Shown: in pieces, positions 55,622-63,489 of the stretch | How positions within the stretch are numbered: the stretch's first letter is position 1 | Layout: the number at the start of each line of letters is the position of its first letter | NCBI GenBank assembly: GCA_963169875.1 | Contig: CAUJEL010000152.1 | Span: forward strand, 1-64,000 | Origin: Candidatus Zhuqueibacterota bacterium | Lineage (GTDB): Bacteria > Zhuqueibacterota > Zhuqueibacteria > Residuimicrobiales > Residuimicrobiaceae | Length of the DNA stretch: 64,000 nucleotides | Direction of reading: 5' to 3' | Program-made: the position numbers and the translations under genes | The notes under the pieces: model-generated | What the model saw: only the letters and a program-made list of their open reading frames with translations | What the model was told of the DNA's origin: nothing | Database searches by the model: none

Positions 55622-56665
55622 CTAAAAAAAACGTCCTGTCCAGAATTTGCGCGTGCGATTTCGCCGCTCGGATACAAAAACTTCAAGGGCCAATAACGCG
55701 ATGGCAAAAATCAACAGATATTGAAAACGGTCTTCGAATTGAGAAAAGCGCATGGACCCCAATTCTTTCTTGTCCATTTTCCCGATTTCGTCATAAATTT
55801 TTCGCAGTTCCTCTTCCCCGCTGGTGGCGCGGAAATATTTACCATTGGTCTGCAAGGCAATTTTTTCCAGGGTCACCTCATCCAGTTTGGTGATCACCAC
55901 CTGGCCTTCGCGGTCTTTTTTAAAGCCGGCATTGATGCCATAGTCGGTGGCCATCGGGATCGGATCGCCCTTGGGAGAGCCGATGCCCACGGTATAGATG
56001 ACCACGCCCTGGCGTTCGGCTTCTTCGGCATACTTCATGACGTCGCCTTCATGATCTTCGCCATCGGTGATGATGACCAGAACTTTGTGCTTGCGCTCCT
56101 TTTGCACAAAAGCTTCCAGCGCCTTGGCAATGGCCTGGCCGATATTGGTTCCCGGGGTGGGAATGAGGCCCGGTTCGAGGATATCGAGAAAGAGTTTGGC
56201 GGCGCCATAATCGAGCGTGAGCGGGCACTGCACAAAAGCGATCCCTGAAAAGGCGATCAGTCCAACGCGGTCGCCCTGCAAACGGTTGATAAAGCTCTCC
56301 ACTTCGTGTTTGGCTTTTTCCAGCCGGCTCGGCGGCATGTCTTCAGCCAGCATGGAGGCGGAGACATCGATGGCCACGATAATATCCACGCCCTCGCGTT
56401 TGACCTCTTCCATCCGCGTGCCGATCTGCGGACGCGCGAGCGCCAGGATGGCAAACAGAATGGCCGTGAGGATCAGGGCCGCCTTGGTCACCTGACGGCC
56501 GCGGCTGGCATTCCGGGACAGTTTTTTCATTAATTCCAGATTCCCGAATCGCTGCAGCGCCTGGGTCTTGGCGCGAAAAACGAAATAATAAAAAAGGATC
56601 AGGACCGGGATCAGCCACAACAGATGTAACAGATAATAATTTGCAAATCGCAGCATAGTAAGCAT
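55622..56665 (-). CDS. batB: BatB-like VWA-domain membrane protein
   Basis: 347 aa. Two N-terminal membrane segments (LLHLLWLIPVLILFYYFVFR; ALILTAILFAILALAR) precede a von Willebrand A domain with an intact metal site (MIDAS): Asp100-x-Ser-x-Ser104 in AIDVSASMLAED, the Thr loop in LIPTPGTNIGQAI and the Asp in VLVIITDGEDHEGD. A final TM is LLIFAIALLALEVFV. BatA and BatB VWA domains are thought to bind substrates or partners delivered by the MoxR ATPase. It ends two bases before batC starts, so they are tightly linked. Confidence 0.94.
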   Translation of the reverse strand: MLTMLRFANYYLLHLLWLIPVLILFYYFVFRAKTQALQRFGNLELMKKLSRNASRGRQVTKAALILTAILFAILALARPQIGTRMEEVKREGVDIIVAIDVSASMLAEDMPPSRLEKAKHEVESFINRLQGDRVGLIAFSGIAFVQCPLTLDYGAAKLFLDILEPGLIPTPGTNIGQAIAKALEAFVQKERKHKVLVIITDGEDHEGDVMKYAEEAERQGVVIYTVGIGSPKGDPIPMATDYGINAGFKKDREGQVVITKLDEVTLEKIALQTNGKYFRATSGEEELRKIYDEIGKMDKKELGSMRFSQFEDRFQYLLIFAIALLALEVFVSERRNRTRKFWTGRFF

Positions 56666-56671
56666 CCAGAC

Positions 56672-57664
56672 TTAAGGAATTTTACGAAACACCGTATTGG
56701 CGAGCACAATCTCCGCCGCCAAAAGAAGGAGCGCCACGACCAGGTAATTCACAAACAATTCACGATAGCGCGTGTATTGTTTGACCTCGATTTTGGTCTG
56801 CTCCATATCGCTGATTTCCTGATAGATCTTTTCCAGACTGGTTTTGTCGGTGGCGCGGAAATACTTGCCGCCGGTGATATTGGCGATGCGCTGCAGCAGA
56901 TCCTCATCGATGTTGACGGGCATGCGCACATAACGCCTTCCAAACAGGGGATCATCCACCGGGTAGAGCGCCTCGCCGCGGCTGCCGGCGCCGATGGTGT
57001 AGACGCGAATCTTGTACGTCTTGGCGATGCGCGCCGCGGTGATGGGATCAAGTTCGCCGCGATTGTTTTGCCCGTCCGTGAGCAAAATGACCACTTTGCT
57101 CTTGGCCTTGCTGTCGCGCAGCCGGTTGACGCAAGTGCCCAGCGCCATGCCGATGGCAGTGCCGTCTTCGATCTGACCGATATGGATCTCCTCGAGAAAG
57201 CGCAGCACGATGCCGTAATCGAGGGTGAGCGGGCACTGTGTGAAACTCTGGCCGGCAAAAACCACCATGCCGATGCGATCGTTGCTGCGGCCCTTGATGA
57301 AATCCGCGGCTACCAGTTTGGCGGCTTCCAGCCGGTTTTTCGGCTGAAAATCTTCGGCCAGCATGGAGCTGGAGATGTCCATGGACAATACGATATCGAT
57401 GCCTTCGGTGATCATCTCCTCTTCGCGGCTGCCCGCCTGCGGACGTGCAAAAGCGATGATCAATAAAGTGATGATGGCAACGCGCAAGATGAACAGGATA
57501 TGACGCAGACGTTTACGCCGTGAGCCGCCCACCTCTTTGATCAGACCAATGTCCGAATAGCGCAGGGTGGACTGGCTCTTGTGATTGCGCTTCAGATACC
57601 AGTAGATCATCAGAGGTATAATCAGAAGGAGGAACAAAAACTCAGGGTTGGCGAATCGAAACAT
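56672..57664 (-). CDS. batA: BatA-like VWA-domain membrane protein
   Basis: 330 aa. The N-terminal segments ANPEFLFLLLIIPLMIYWYL and ILFILRVAIITLLIIAFARP precede a VWA domain with MIDAS Asp96-x-Ser-x-Ser100 (VLSMDISSSMLAED), the Thr site in IEDGTAIGMALG and the Asp in VVILLTDGQNNRGELD. The C-terminal TM is LFVNYLVVALLLLAAEIVL. It is very similar in plan to the following batB, six bases downstream, and the two were probably produced by duplication. It lies one base after the second BatD-like gene. Confidence 0.94.
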   Translation of the reverse strand: MFRFANPEFLFLLLIIPLMIYWYLKRNHKSQSTLRYSDIGLIKEVGGSRRKRLRHILFILRVAIITLLIIAFARPQAGSREEEMITEGIDIVLSMDISSSMLAEDFQPKNRLEAAKLVAADFIKGRSNDRIGMVVFAGQSFTQCPLTLDYGIVLRFLEEIHIGQIEDGTAIGMALGTCVNRLRDSKAKSKVVILLTDGQNNRGELDPITAARIAKTYKIRVYTIGAGSRGEALYPVDDPLFGRRYVRMPVNIDEDLLQRIANITGGKYFRATDKTSLEKIYQEISDMEQTKIEVKQYTRYRELFVNYLVVALLLLAAEIVLANTVFRKIP

Positions 57665-57665
57665 T

Positions 57666-58658
57666 TCAGCGTCCCTCCTCTATGACCGTCACAGATTCCG
57701 CGGTGTCAGCAGGGGCGGGCGCCTCCCATACCAGTTTGGTGCGCTCGACAAATTCAACGGCTGAACGGGAAACGCGTTCTGTCTCCGCGGCTGAGGGCAC
57801 ATATTTTGCAAACTTTGCCATATCGCATAGCAAGAGGATATCCTGCATCTGTTGAACCAGATCATCTTGAATGTCGTGTTTTCTCATGGCTGAGAGCAGC
57901 TCGCGGCTGGTCATTTCCAGAGCATCGATATAATAACGGCCGTTGCAGTAACGGCGCAAAATATCCGCCAATTCGCTGTGGTAGTCCTTGACGCGTCCTG
58001 TCGCCAGCCAATCGCCGGCGAACAGGGCGTTCAATTCCTCCAGCGCGATTTCGTGCGCCGGCCGGGGTGGCTCCTGGCGCACCGGGAGAATGCTTTTCCC
58101 CTGCCGTTTCCGCTGCACATACCACCACGCCGCCAGTGCCGCGGCGATCAAGGCAACGACGCCCAATCCAATGAGCACCAGGGAACGGATATCCCGCGGC
58201 GGCGTCATCGGCGGTTTGATATCGCGGATGTCACCCGCTTCACTGGGATTCAGGCTCTGCACCAGAATCTTGATGGGTTCGCTCTTGAGGAGATGCTGCG
58301 TGGTATCTCCCGGCATGCGGTAGCGCACCGTCAGTGGCGGAATTTCATATTCGCCGGTATCAAAGGTCGAAATGAGATAATCGGTTCCTGTGGTGATCTT
58401 GCCCTTTTCTTTTTTGGGCCCGATCACCTCGTAACTGCGCAGTTCGAACTGTCCGAGATTGGCGCCCTGGGATGGCATCTCGACGGTTATCTTTTCTCCG
58501 TGGGTGACGCGCAGGGTATAGCGCACCACATCGCCGATGAGGATTTTAGCCTTATCCACCTGAGAGACGATTGAAATATCATCCTGCGCCTGAACCGGAC
58601 CGAGCAAAGCGGTCAGGAGTGCGCCGGTCAAAAACAGGGTATGCTTCCGTGATGTCAT
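57666..58658 (-). CDS. BatD/DUF4381-like membrane protein of the bat cluster
   Basis: 330 aa. A signal peptide (LFLTGALLTALLGPVQAQ) is followed by a beta-rich BatD-type domain (SQVDKAKILIGDVVRYTLRV, DTGEYEIPPLTVRYRMPG). A single TM (LVLIGLGVVALIAAALAAWW) follows, then a helical cytosolic tail. The tail has EIALEELNALFAGDWLATGR and YHSELADILRRYCNGRYYID, the kind of segment found in DUF4381 proteins next to MoxR-VWA operons. It ends one base before batA starts. It may connect the cytosolic ATPase to the periplasmic VWA complex (inference). Confidence 0.8.
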   Translation of the reverse strand: MTSRKHTLFLTGALLTALLGPVQAQDDISIVSQVDKAKILIGDVVRYTLRVTHGEKITVEMPSQGANLGQFELRSYEVIGPKKEKGKITTGTDYLISTFDTGEYEIPPLTVRYRMPGDTTQHLLKSEPIKILVQSLNPSEAGDIRDIKPPMTPPRDIRSLVLIGLGVVALIAAALAAWWYVQRKRQGKSILPVRQEPPRPAHEIALEELNALFAGDWLATGRVKDYHSELADILRRYCNGRYYIDALEMTSRELLSAMRKHDIQDDLVQQMQDILLLCDMAKFAKYVPSAAETERVSRSAVEFVERTKLVWEAPAPADTAESVTVIEEGR

Positions 58659-58677
58659 TCAGCTGATATCCAATAAG

Positions 58678-59601
58678 TCATTGCACCTGATCATTTAAAA
58701 ACTGCACATTTTCGCTGAGCATGGTTCTTGAGATCATCTCCTGAAACGCCTGCTGGTATTTTTGCCGGTAGAGATCCTGGGCAACCTGCTGACGCACCTC
58801 ACTGAGCGGCTTTTCCCGTTTCACCTTGCCCTTGTCGTCTTTTTCAGCATAATCGGTTTGATGGGCTTGATAATAGAGATCGATATCCCCGTCATTGATT
58901 TGGATGCGATCGGCGATTTTGTCCTGGAGCAGGCGCCGCACCATTAACATTTTTTTGGCCTGAAAAGCGCCCTCAACCACCTGCTGATCGTTGTCCAGTC
59001 CGGCACGTTTGGCGGTATCGTACAAGAGTTCCGTGGCCACATATTCCTGCAGAAAAGCGACCTTTTTTTCTCGGTCGCGGAACTGATCGCGGACGCTGGG
59101 CGGCAGCTGATCGATCTCGAAGTTGAGATCGCCCAGGGTGATTTCACGGGTGCCGATGCGCGCCACCACCGCGCCCGGCCGTTTTTTGGCGACCTGCGCG
59201 GGGTCCAGCTGCACGGTCTCGTCCAGGGCCTGACGCGCATCCGCGCTGCGGTCGAGGCGTTCCAGACAAGCGATAATTTTCTTGTTGACCTCGGGAATGA
59301 GGGTATTTTCCGGATAAAAATGTTTTATTTTGAGGTAATAGGCCAAGGCTTCCTCATAGTTGCGCAGCCGGTCGAAGTAGAGATTGGCGACCGTGTAATA
59401 GAGATTGGCGGTCTCGCGTTCATCCAGGCGATAATCGCGCAGATAGGTCTCATAGGCCGCCACCGCCTGTTTGTAGAGCGAACGATTGACCAGATCGCCG
59501 GCGTATTCGCGCAGCTTTTCGCCATCAACCGCGGAGGGTTTGTTGCCACCGCAGCCGAGGGCGAGAAGGAGCAAGGGGAAAATCAGGAATTTTTTGTTCA
59601 T
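58678..59601 (-). CDS. Lipoprotein with TPR-like helices and SurA-like N-terminal domain
   Basis: 307 aa from ATG 59601 (MNKKFLIFPLLLLALGCGG, lipobox LGC). Residues ~25-115 form TPR-like helices (AGDLVNRSLYKQAVAAYETY; YEEALAYYLKIKHFYPEN). Then comes a SurA/trigger-factor-like chaperone segment: AVVARIGTREITLGDLNFEI, FLQEYVATELLYDTAKRAGL and a long helix region with YQAHQTDYA. No PPIase (parvulin) domain follows, so it is a holdase-type rather than a prolyl isomerase. It lies inside the bat cluster, 20 bases before the BatD-like gene. A role in guiding periplasmic clients is inferred. Confidence 0.78.
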   Translation of the reverse strand: MNKKFLIFPLLLLALGCGGNKPSAVDGEKLREYAGDLVNRSLYKQAVAAYETYLRDYRLDERETANLYYTVANLYFDRLRNYEEALAYYLKIKHFYPENTLIPEVNKKIIACLERLDRSADARQALDETVQLDPAQVAKKRPGAVVARIGTREITLGDLNFEIDQLPPSVRDQFRDREKKVAFLQEYVATELLYDTAKRAGLDNDQQVVEGAFQAKKMLMVRRLLQDKIADRIQINDGDIDLYYQAHQTDYAEKDDKGKVKREKPLSEVRQQVAQDLYRQKYQQAFQEMISRTMLSENVQFLNDQVQ

Positions 59602-59685
59602 AATGATTTGCATGTTTTGTATTTAGTGGTTTGCGTTTTTTTATTCTTTTGCTTCTCTTGGCGCCTTTGCGCCTTGGCGCGATTA

Positions 59686-60564
59686 CTAGCGAAATCTTTT
59701 CGCGCGCATCCGGAAGAATTTGATCAAAGGCTCGACATAGGAATGGGCCGTGTTGATATCAACGTAATCCACATTCAAGGATCGCAGCAACTTTTCGCGC
59801 GCATCCTTGCCCTGATAGGCTTTTTTGCTGAATGCGCGCCGGATGATCGGGTCGTTGGTATCCACCAGGAACGATTCGTGCGTCTCCGCATCTTCCAGTT
59901 CGATGAATCCGACGCCCGGCAAATCGAACTCGCGCGGATCTGAGAGCGAAATGGCGACAATATCGTGGCGTTTGTTGGCGATCTGCAACGCCTTTTCATA
60001 TCCGGTCGAGAGAAAATCGGAGATCAAAAAGACCACACTGCGCCGCCGCGTCACCTTGCTGAGATACTCCAGGGCCTGACTGATGTTGGTTTTGCGCCCG
60101 CGCGGCTCGTGATAGAGCACCTCGCGCACCACCCGCAACACATGCGACTTGCCTTTTTTGGGGGTGACGAATTTCTCCACATCCTCCGAGAAAATGACCA
60201 GCCCCACTTTGTCATTGTTTTTGATGGCGGAAAAAGCCAGCAGGGCGCAGATTTCTGCGGCGATCTCGCCCTTCATCTGCGCCACAGTGCCAAAGGCGCC
60301 CGAAGAACTCACATCGACCACCAGCATCACGGTCAATTCGCGCTCTTCCTCGAATATCTTGACAAACGGATGCCCCATTCGCGCGGTGACATTCCAGTCA
60401 ATGGTGCGCACATCATCTCCAAGTGTGTACTCACGGACTTCGGAGAACTCCATGCCCCGTCCCTTGAAGACCGAATGGTACTCGCCGGAAAAAACATCAT
60501 TGACCAGGCCGCGCGTCTGAATTTCGATCCGCTTGACCTTTTTTAGTATCTCTTTTGGTATCAT
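59686..60564 (-). CDS. DUF58 domain protein (MoxR-associated VWA-like)
   Basis: 292 aa from ATG 60564 (MIPKEILKKVKRIEIQTRGL); the eleven residues before it in the track are not family-like. DUF58 signature: VNDVFSGEYHSVFKGRGMEF with SEVREYTLGDDVRTIDWNVT, and a VWA-like fold with Asp84-x-Ser-x-Ser88 in MLVVDVSSSGAFG. No membrane segment is present, so it is cytoplasmic. DUF58 genes nearly always sit beside moxR, and the product probably links the AAA+ ring to its clients. It is ~250 bases downstream of moxR, a gap that contains an interspersed repeat, so an internal promoter is possible. Confidence 0.93.
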   Translation of the reverse strand: MIPKEILKKVKRIEIQTRGLVNDVFSGEYHSVFKGRGMEFSEVREYTLGDDVRTIDWNVTARMGHPFVKIFEEERELTVMLVVDVSSSGAFGTVAQMKGEIAAEICALLAFSAIKNNDKVGLVIFSEDVEKFVTPKKGKSHVLRVVREVLYHEPRGRKTNISQALEYLSKVTRRRSVVFLISDFLSTGYEKALQIANKRHDIVAISLSDPREFDLPGVGFIELEDAETHESFLVDTNDPIIRRAFSKKAYQGKDAREKLLRSLNVDYVDINTAHSYVEPLIKFFRMRAKRFR

Positions 60565-60702
60565 GAATAGAATCTGGCTCGCAATTATCACGTTCAATTC
60601 TTAAACCGCCGCACGCGCCGGGCTGTTTTTATTGGAATCAAAAAAATATAATGAGTTGCAATTCATCTGAACCAAAAAATTGCCCTCGATGCCATTCTTA
60701 GG

Positions 60703-60737
60703 TTTTTTGCGCGTCTCTGCGTTTTTGGCGGTGAATA
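60703..60737 (-). repeat. Interspersed repeat TATTCACCGC...GCAGAGACG, copy 2
   Basis: Reverse-complement copy of the unit at 26503-26540, in the moxR-DUF58 gap. A shorter, related GCGCCTTTGCGCC segment lies near 59660-59680. Confidence 0.55.
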
Positions 60738-60816
60738 AGTCAAGTCGACTGACAAAAGTAAGAAACTGAAAAATCAGTTATACTTTTTTTAAGTCAGGGT
60801 AAATATTTTTCTCGCA

Positions 60817-61806
60817 TCAAGGCACTTCGACCTTGTTGATGATTTTGCGCACCACATCTTCCGCGGTGATCTCTTCAGCTTCCGCCTCGTAGGTGATGAT
60901 GACGCGGTGGCGCAGGACGTCCATGGCGATGGAGCGAATGTCCTCGGGCGTCACGTATCCGCGGCGGCGCAAGAAGGCATGCGCTTTTGCCGCCATGCTG
61001 AGGTAGATCGATGCGCGCGGCGAGGCGCCATAAGCAATCAGATCCGCCAGTTCATCGAGTCCGTATTCCCTGGGCTTGCGTGTGGCGAAAACAATATCAA
61101 CAATGTAATTTTCAATCTTGGGATCGATATACACTTCATGAACCGCCTCGCGCGCCTTGATGATATCCTGCGGCGTCACCACCGGTTTGGCAACCGGCAA
61201 GTCCGTGCGCGTCATGCGGCGCATGATCTCCAGTTCCTCCTCGCGATCCGGATACCCGATGGAAAGTTTGAGCATGAAGCGGTCGACCTGCGCTTCCGGC
61301 AGCGGATAGGTCCCTTCCTGTTCGATGGGATTCTGCGTGGCCAGCACCAGAAACGGCGTGGGCAGCACAAACGTCGTATCGCCGATGGTGACCTGCCGTT
61401 CCTGCATGGCTTCAAGGAGCGCGGATTGCACCTTGGCCGGCGAACGGTTGATTTCATCGGCCAGGACAAGATTGGAAAAAATGGGGCCCTTTTTCACGCT
61501 GAAGCCGCCGCTCTTCTGATCGTAAATCATGGTGCCGACGATGTCGGCTGGCAGCAGGTCAGGGGTGAACTGGATGCGTTGGAACTGGGTTTTAATGGCG
61601 GCTGACAAGGTCTTCACGGTCATGGTTTTGGCCAGACCAGGAACACCTTCGAGCAGGATGTGGCCATCGGCCAGCAGCCCGATCAGCAACCGCTCCACCA
61701 TGTATTTTTGTCCGACGATAACGCTGCTGATCTCCGTCGTGATCTTTTCGACAAAAGCGCTTTCGCGTTCGATTTTCGCCTGAATGGCTTGAATATCGAT
61801 ATTCAT
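60817..61806 (-). CDS. moxR: MoxR-family AAA+ ATPase
   Basis: 329 aa cytoplasmic ATPase. Walker A is EGVPGLAKT (residues 53-61). Walker B is LVLADEINR with Asp117-Glu118, continuing into RSPAKVQSALLEAMQERQVT. Sensor 1 is FLVLATQNPIEQEGTYPLPE, followed by the arginine finger and lid (LSIGYPDREEELEIMRRMTR). The C-terminal helices (PRASIYLSMAAKAHAFLRRR) are the sensor 2 region. MoxR proteins act with VWA proteins as chaperones for maturation of other complexes. Here the VWA partners (DUF58, BatA, BatB) are all encoded downstream. Confidence 0.96.
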   Translation of the reverse strand: MNIDIQAIQAKIERESAFVEKITTEISSVIVGQKYMVERLLIGLLADGHILLEGVPGLAKTMTVKTLSAAIKTQFQRIQFTPDLLPADIVGTMIYDQKSGGFSVKKGPIFSNLVLADEINRSPAKVQSALLEAMQERQVTIGDTTFVLPTPFLVLATQNPIEQEGTYPLPEAQVDRFMLKLSIGYPDREEELEIMRRMTRTDLPVAKPVVTPQDIIKAREAVHEVYIDPKIENYIVDIVFATRKPREYGLDELADLIAYGASPRASIYLSMAAKAHAFLRRRGYVTPEDIRSIAMDVLRHRVIITYEAEAEEITAEDVVRKIINKVEVP

Positions 61807-61852
61807 TACTCCTCCACTGAAACGATGTCTGAAATGGGTTTACAGAAAACTC

Positions 61853-62782
61853 TTAAATTTCACGCTCTGTTTTGGGCGCCGTCAACCACGATTCGAATAG
61901 CGTATACATGCGCTCCAGCTTGTCCCGGCTGACCGCGGTACCAGAAAATTTGACCACATCCGCGGTATTGAGGATCTCTTCGGCATCGGCGGCGAGCCGT
62001 TCATCACCGCCGCTGCTCTTCAGTACAGAGATGAGTTCAGACGTGGTCTGACCCAATGGCCCCCCGGTGAACTTTTCCGCCAGGTAGAGCCGCACCAGTC
62101 TGGAGAGCTGTGCAAAGGCCGTCTCGACATCGAGGTCGAGCGAACGCAGATCGATCGCACCCCTGAGTTGGCTGTGAAAACGCTGCTCAACGGTCTGCAC
62201 CGCTGCTTTTTGCGCTTCCGCGGCCAGCTTGGCCGCGCGCTTTTTTTGACGCTGCTGCCAAAAAAGATAAGCACCCCCGGCAACCACCATCGAACCGGCT
62301 GCAAGCCAAAGAATCCAGGCGTACTGACCGGGCTCTGGCAATGGATCAATGGCCTTGGCTTCAAGACGATTGGCAAAAAGCCGGTATTCCTTGCCAGTGG
62401 CTGAGTCGGTGTAACGCGCCACCAGGCCGTCCACATAGGCCATGCCGAGCACTTCCGGCTTTAAAGTAAAATAATATTCCTGAACCGCAACCTGACGTCC
62501 ATTGATCACCTGAACCCGGTTGGCGCTCGACGTGGTGAGGATATTGAAATTCTCCATCAATGGATTATCAAACCGCTGCACTTCATAGCGATCCAGATCC
62601 CCGGTCCATTCCAGCCGCACCGTCAGCGTCGCCGTACGGTTCAAGGGCACCTGGCGCGGTTCGACCTGGGCAGAGATGCGTATGCCTTCCGCATCTCCGG
62701 CAGCGCCAGACACGGGGGTCTGCGGCAAAACAGCACCCGCTAAACACAGGACATAGACAGCCAGTTGCAGGAACTTGGCCAT
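61853..62782 (-). CDS. BatD-like/DUF4381-like membrane protein
   Basis: 309 aa. A signal peptide (LQLAVYVLCLAGAVLPQTP) is followed by one BatD-type beta domain (ISAQVEPRQVPLNRTATLTV, ENFNILTTSSANRVQVINGR, then VAVQEYYFTLKPEVLG). One TM (AWILWLAAGSMVVAGGAYLF) is followed by a basic helix and a cytosolic tail (VETAFAQLSRLVRLYLAEKF, TADVVKFSGTAVSRDKLE). It resembles the gene at 57666-58658 in layout, so the cluster carries two such linker proteins plus full BatD. It lies 46 bases upstream of moxR. Confidence 0.82.
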   Translation of the reverse strand: MAKFLQLAVYVLCLAGAVLPQTPVSGAAGDAEGIRISAQVEPRQVPLNRTATLTVRLEWTGDLDRYEVQRFDNPLMENFNILTTSSANRVQVINGRQVAVQEYYFTLKPEVLGMAYVDGLVARYTDSATGKEYRLFANRLEAKAIDPLPEPGQYAWILWLAAGSMVVAGGAYLFWQQRQKKRAAKLAAEAQKAAVQTVEQRFHSQLRGAIDLRSLDLDVETAFAQLSRLVRLYLAEKFTGGPLGQTTSELISVLKSSGGDERLAADAEEILNTADVVKFSGTAVSRDKLERMYTLFESWLTAPKTEREI

Positions 62783-62896
62783 TGTTACCCTCCATGCATC
62801 AAAAAGCCGATAAAAAGGCTTGGTTGAAAATGGTACGCCCGTCGATCGGCTTTGGATTCCGCAGTTACACGAGAACTCGGGAAGATATGATCACAC

Positions 62897-63406
62897 CTAC
62901 TTTGAGACGGTAGAATCCTGAGGAGTTCCCAAATTTAAATCCAGCTCGCTGATATCTTTGCCGAGGTTGTTCAATTCCCAGGTGACCGAGGGCGCCAATT
63001 CATGGTTCGGCCATTTGGCGAGAAATTCCTCATAATATTTTTTGGCACTTTTCAGGTCCTTGATATCATTGGCATAGCGGTAGCCAATCATAAAGCTGGA
63101 TTGAATGACGAGATTGCTTTTGGGGTATTTTTTGATCAGCCGCTGGTAGGCATCGACCGACTTTGTAAATTCCTTGAGATTGTTGGCGTAGAGCACGCCT
63201 AATCTGTAGAGGGTTTCATCCGCTTTAACGGACTTGGGGTAGGCTTTTACCACTCTTTCATACATATTGGCAGCTTCCTGCCACTGCTCCCGACTCTCGA
63301 AATCCTGGGCATTGGCGCGCAACTGCTCTTCGGTCAGTTTTTCTCCGCAGCCCACGAGAAACGCCACGAGAAGTAAAGATAAAATCCATCCGATCCACTG
63401 CTTCAT
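62897..63406 (-). CDS. TPR lipoprotein (YbgF/BamD-like)
   Basis: 169 aa with signal LSLLLVAFLVGC (lipobox VGC) and three TPR units: DFESREQWQEAANMYERVVK, DETLYRLGVLYANNLKEFTK and GYRYANDIKDLKSAKKYYEE. The spacing and the YPKS motifs repeat the tetratricopeptide pattern of YbgF and BamD. It is too short for BamD, so it is called a generic TPR lipoprotein. It sits between clpB and the bat cluster on the same strand and may be an envelope quality-control partner. Confidence 0.85.
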   Translation of the reverse strand: MKQWIGWILSLLLVAFLVGCGEKLTEEQLRANAQDFESREQWQEAANMYERVVKAYPKSVKADETLYRLGVLYANNLKEFTKSVDAYQRLIKKYPKSNLVIQSSFMIGYRYANDIKDLKSAKKYYEEFLAKWPNHELAPSVTWELNNLGKDISELDLNLGTPQDSTVSK

Positions 63407-63489
63407 AAAACATCCTCCGATTATCTTCCCGATTCCTTAATTGCCTCTTCAACGTATCCGCAAATGAAAAAGTTCCCCAATTTTGTAAC

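Noticed and set aside
62797-62822. Weak AAGCC/GGCTT hairpin between the TPR lipoprotein and the BatD-like gene
   Set aside because: A stem of only five bases with an A/T loop is too weak to call a terminator. The genes are likely one transcript.
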